Shown here piece by piece: positions 6,005 to 7,366 of a stretch of DNA of 7,366 nt; position 1 is the first letter of the stretch; each line of letters begins with the position of its first letter. The DNA is from Longimicrobium sp. (lineage in GTDB: Bacteria; Gemmatimonadota; Gemmatimonadetes; Longimicrobiales; Longimicrobiaceae). The position numbers and the translations under genes were made by a program. Location: the NCBI GenBank assembly GCA_030446945.1, contig JAUJMI010000179.1, forward strand, positions 1 through 7,366, in the 5' to 3' direction. Under the pieces are notes generated by a model. The model was not told where the DNA came from. It did no database searches and was given only the letters and a program-made list of their open reading frames with translations.

Positions 6005-6033
6005 TTGCTTCGTCGGAGCACCCTATGTAGTAT
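6005..6033 (+). promoter_or_regulatory. Sigma-70-type promoter of the padR operon
   Basis: TTGCTT (6005-6010), a 17-nt spacer and TAGTAT (6028-6033) form a well-spaced promoter. Transcription would start near 6040, giving a leader of about 31 nt. The -10 box lies inside the dyad described at 6024-6038, an arrangement that suits autorepression by the PadR protein. Confidence 0.6.
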
Positions 6034-6038
6034 TCTAG
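6024..6038. promoter_or_regulatory. Candidate PadR operator, copy 1
   Basis: TATGTAGTATTCTAG contains the dyad TAG-TATT-CTA (6028-6037) across the padR -10 box. Twelve of its 15 positions are the same in a second site at 7181-7195, ahead of the last gene. PadR proteins commonly repress their own promoters by binding short AT-rich dyads. Assignment to this PadR is inference from position, symmetry and recurrence. Confidence 0.45.
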
Positions 6039-6070
6039 AGGGAGGCGCATCCACCCCGAAGCCGCGACGC

Positions 6071-6397
6071 ATGCCGCCGAGACCGAACCTGACGTACCCG
6101 ACCGCGCTGGTGCTGCACGCGCTCTCCATGGGGCAGTCGTACGGCTTCGACATCATGGACGCCACGGGGCTCCCCAGTGGCACCATCTACCCGCTGCTGC
6201 GGAGGCTGGAGCGCATCGGGTGCGTGGAGGCGAGCTGGGAGGACGAGCGCGAGGCGGCCGGCGAAGGACGCCCCGCGCGCAAGTACTACCGCGTCACCGC
6301 CGAGGGACTGGAGGTGCTCGCCCGCGCCCGCGGACGCTTCGCGGCGCTGGAGCACGGCGTCCGCCCGGGGCTGAACCCGCACCCCGCGTCGTCATGA
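6071..6397 (+). CDS. PadR-family transcriptional repressor
   Basis: A 108-residue winged-helix DNA-binding protein. The helix-turn-helix and wing cover residues about 8-85: LVLHALSMGQSYGFDIMD (13-30), the recognition segment SGTIYPLLRRLERIG (36-50), the wing with GRPARKYYRVT (66-76) and the closing AEGLEVL. It lacks the long C-terminal dimerisation region of larger PadR proteins, as in the short subfamily. Ligand is unknown. ATG 6071 is the only sensible start in frame; the nearest GGAGG (6041-6045) is too far away to serve as its ribosome site, so initiation may be weak. The last codons overlap the next gene as ATGA, the usual layout in which PadR controls a co-transcribed membrane protein. 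Autoregulation through the dyad at 6024-6038 is likely. Confidence 0.88.
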   Translation: MPPRPNLTYPTALVLHALSMGQSYGFDIMDATGLPSGTIYPLLRRLERIGCVEASWEDEREAAGEGRPARKYYRVTAEGLEVLARARGRFAALEHGVRPGLNPHPASS

Positions 6398-7143
6398 GCG
6401 CGCACCGCACTCCCCTGGCGCTGCGGGCGGCGTTGCGCGTGGTGGATGGAGCCGCGCGCCTGGCACCCGCCACCGAGCGCGCCGCCCTGCGCGGCGAGTG
6501 GCGCGCCGAGCTCTGGCACCGCTCCCAACGGCTGGAGCGCGCCGGGCGCTGGAGCCACGCCGAGGCCGCGAGGCTCCTGCTGCGGAGCCTCGGCTCCGCC
6601 GCCGATGCGCTGGACCTCCGCTTCTGCGGCCCCGACGGCGCCGCGGACCCGTGGGTGGAGGGCGCGCGCACCGGACGGCGCCTGGTCGGCTTCGCCGCCG
6701 CCCTCCTCTGCGCCGCGTTGGCGGTGTCGGCGGGGGCCTTTGCGTGCGCCCTCGCCAGCGTGCTGGTGTCCGGCGGAGGACCACCCGCATGGGGCCGCAT
6801 CGACGCCGTCTCGCGGGCCTTCATCCTGGCGGTCGGCGCTCTGTGGAGCCTGGGGCTGGTGGCGGGCTCCGCCATCGCCACGTACCGCTTCCTTCCGGAC
6901 GGCGTACGCACGCGGTCCGAGGCGCGGTGGATGATGGCCGCGTCGGGGATGCTCGGGCTCTGCGTGGGGGTGCTCGCCGCGTCGCGCGCCGCGAGCGCCG
7001 CCGCCTCAAACTCCGTCCTTGCCAGCGCGGATCTCCCGGCGCGGACCGCCCTGGCCTGCCTCGCCATGTGGTGCGCATCGGCCGCCGCCTTCGCCGTGCT
7101 GCGCCGCCGGCCGCGCCTGCTGCGAGGGTTTGCGCCGCACTGA
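6394..7143 (+). CDS. Four-helix membrane protein co-transcribed with padR
   Basis: A 249-residue protein that I cannot assign to a characterised family. The first 90 residues are soluble and alpha-helical (ERAALRGEWRAELWHRSQRL, 28-47, then HAEAARLLLRSLGSAADAL). This resembles the cytoplasmic leader found on many membrane proteins that follow padR genes. Four hydrophobic segments follow at about 97-126, 142-164, 179-203 and 217-236, ending in a basic tail (RRRPRLLR) that should stay inside. No ATP-binding or catalytic motif is visible, so an enzyme or complete ABC transporter is unlikely. The ATG overlaps the padR stop by 4 nt (6394-6397), so its expression is coupled to the repressor. It may be a small stress or export-related membrane protein, but the sequence does not show this. 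Confidence 0.8.
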   Translation: MSAHRTPLALRAALRVVDGAARLAPATERAALRGEWRAELWHRSQRLERAGRWSHAEAARLLLRSLGSAADALDLRFCGPDGAADPWVEGARTGRRLVGFAAALLCAALAVSAGAFACALASVLVSGGGPPAWGRIDAVSRAFILAVGALWSLGLVAGSAIATYRFLPDGVRTRSEARWMMAASGMLGLCVGVLAASRAASAAASNSVLASADLPARTALACLAMWCASAAAFAVLRRRPRLLRGFAPH

Positions 7144-7180
7144 CCTCGAGCTCCCCACGGCGGCGAGAGATGCTGGCACG

Positions 7181-7195
7181 TATGTAGGGTTCTAC
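7181..7195. promoter_or_regulatory. Candidate PadR operator, copy 2
   Basis: TATGTAGGGTTCTAC contains the perfect dyad GTAG-GGTT-CTAC (7184-7195) and matches 12 of 15 positions of the site over the padR promoter at 6024-6038. It lies 37 nt upstream of the ATG at 7232. No good -35 box is visible at the expected distance, so the promoter of the last gene is not defined. The site itself, including TATGTA or TAGGGT, may overlap a weak -10. Confidence 0.4.
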
Positions 7196-7231
7196 TTGTC
7201 ACGTCCGTCCACTTCCACCGGCAGGTGCACC

Positions 7232-7366
7232 ATGACCACGACGCGAACGATCCACCTCTCCCTCTTACTCGCCGCATCCGCGCCGGCCGCGGCCCAATCG
7301 TCCGGCAAGCTGACGCTCACCGCGGCGGCGCACGGGCCGGGGGCGCCCGTGGAGGCGAGCTATCAG
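7232..7366 (+). CDS. Start of an exported protein (partial, runs off the window)
   Basis: The first 45 residues are visible. ATG 7232 is preceded by AGGTG (7223-7227) with 4-nt spacing. The N-terminus has the form of a Sec signal peptide: a basic/polar start (MTTTRTIH), a hydrophobic core (LSLLLAASAPAAA, 9-21) and a likely cleavage site after Ala21 before Gln22. The mature start (QSSGKLTLTAAAHGPGAPVE) is not distinctive and no family can be named. The upstream dyad shared with the padR promoter suggests shared regulation with the two genes before it, although 88 nt separate it from them. Confidence 0.7.
   Translation, partial: MTTTRTIHLSLLLAASAPAAAQSSGKLTLTAAAHGPGAPVEASYQ

Noticed and set aside
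7174..7188. Sigma-54 promoter (TGGCACG as -24 box) before the last gene
   Set aside because: The -24 element is perfect, but the -12 position reads TAGG and lacks the required GC, so the match is probably chance.

Overview
This window is very GC-rich bacterial DNA. All supported genes lie on the + strand and no mobile element, RNA gene or CRISPR array is visible. A PadR repressor coupled to a small membrane protein, a GAF/receiver hybrid-kinase remnant and intergenic GGCTGAAGCC palindromes would suit a Gemmatimonadota (Longimicrobium-like) soil bacterium. That assignment is inference from style, not from a marker gene.

Layout. (1) Positions 1-227 hold no convincing gene, only a hairpin and a 15-bp tandem repeat. 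(2) 228-1148 is a decayed hybrid histidine kinase: a truncated GAF domain joined directly to receiver domains, with the kinase core missing and three +1 frameshifts in the last receiver. (3) 1145-1263 carries an extended -10 promoter followed at once by a perfect 10-bp terminator-like hairpin, just ahead of a molybdenum-cofactor gene. (4) 1264-2664 encodes a MocA-like nucleotidyltransferase fused to an XdhC C-terminal Rossmann domain. (5) 2665-2999 is a gene-free spacer full of palindromes. (6) 3000-5060 holds two tandem paralogues of unknown function, each with a four-cysteine ribbon, a hydrophobic segment and a conserved C-terminal helix. (7) 5057-5419, overlapping the second paralogue by 4 nt, is the missing CoxI-type N-terminal half of XdhC as a free-standing protein. 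(8) 5484-5846 is a TraR/DksA-type zinc-finger protein with its own promoter. (9) 6071-7143 is a padR/membrane-protein pair overlapping by ATGA. (10) 7232-7366 is the start of an exported protein running off the window.

How the parts work together. The 1264-2664 protein and the 5057-5419 protein together supply the pieces of a molybdenum-cofactor maturation module (cytidylyl transfer to molybdopterin, then delivery to a xanthine dehydrogenase/CO dehydrogenase-family enzyme). No molybdoenzyme is encoded in the window. The two ribbon/membrane paralogues sit between the two halves and are translationally linked to the second, so they may take part in the same process, but that is only context. 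The padR promoter and the region before the last gene share a TAG-N4-CTA dyad, which suggests a small regulon in which PadR controls itself, the membrane protein and the exported protein.
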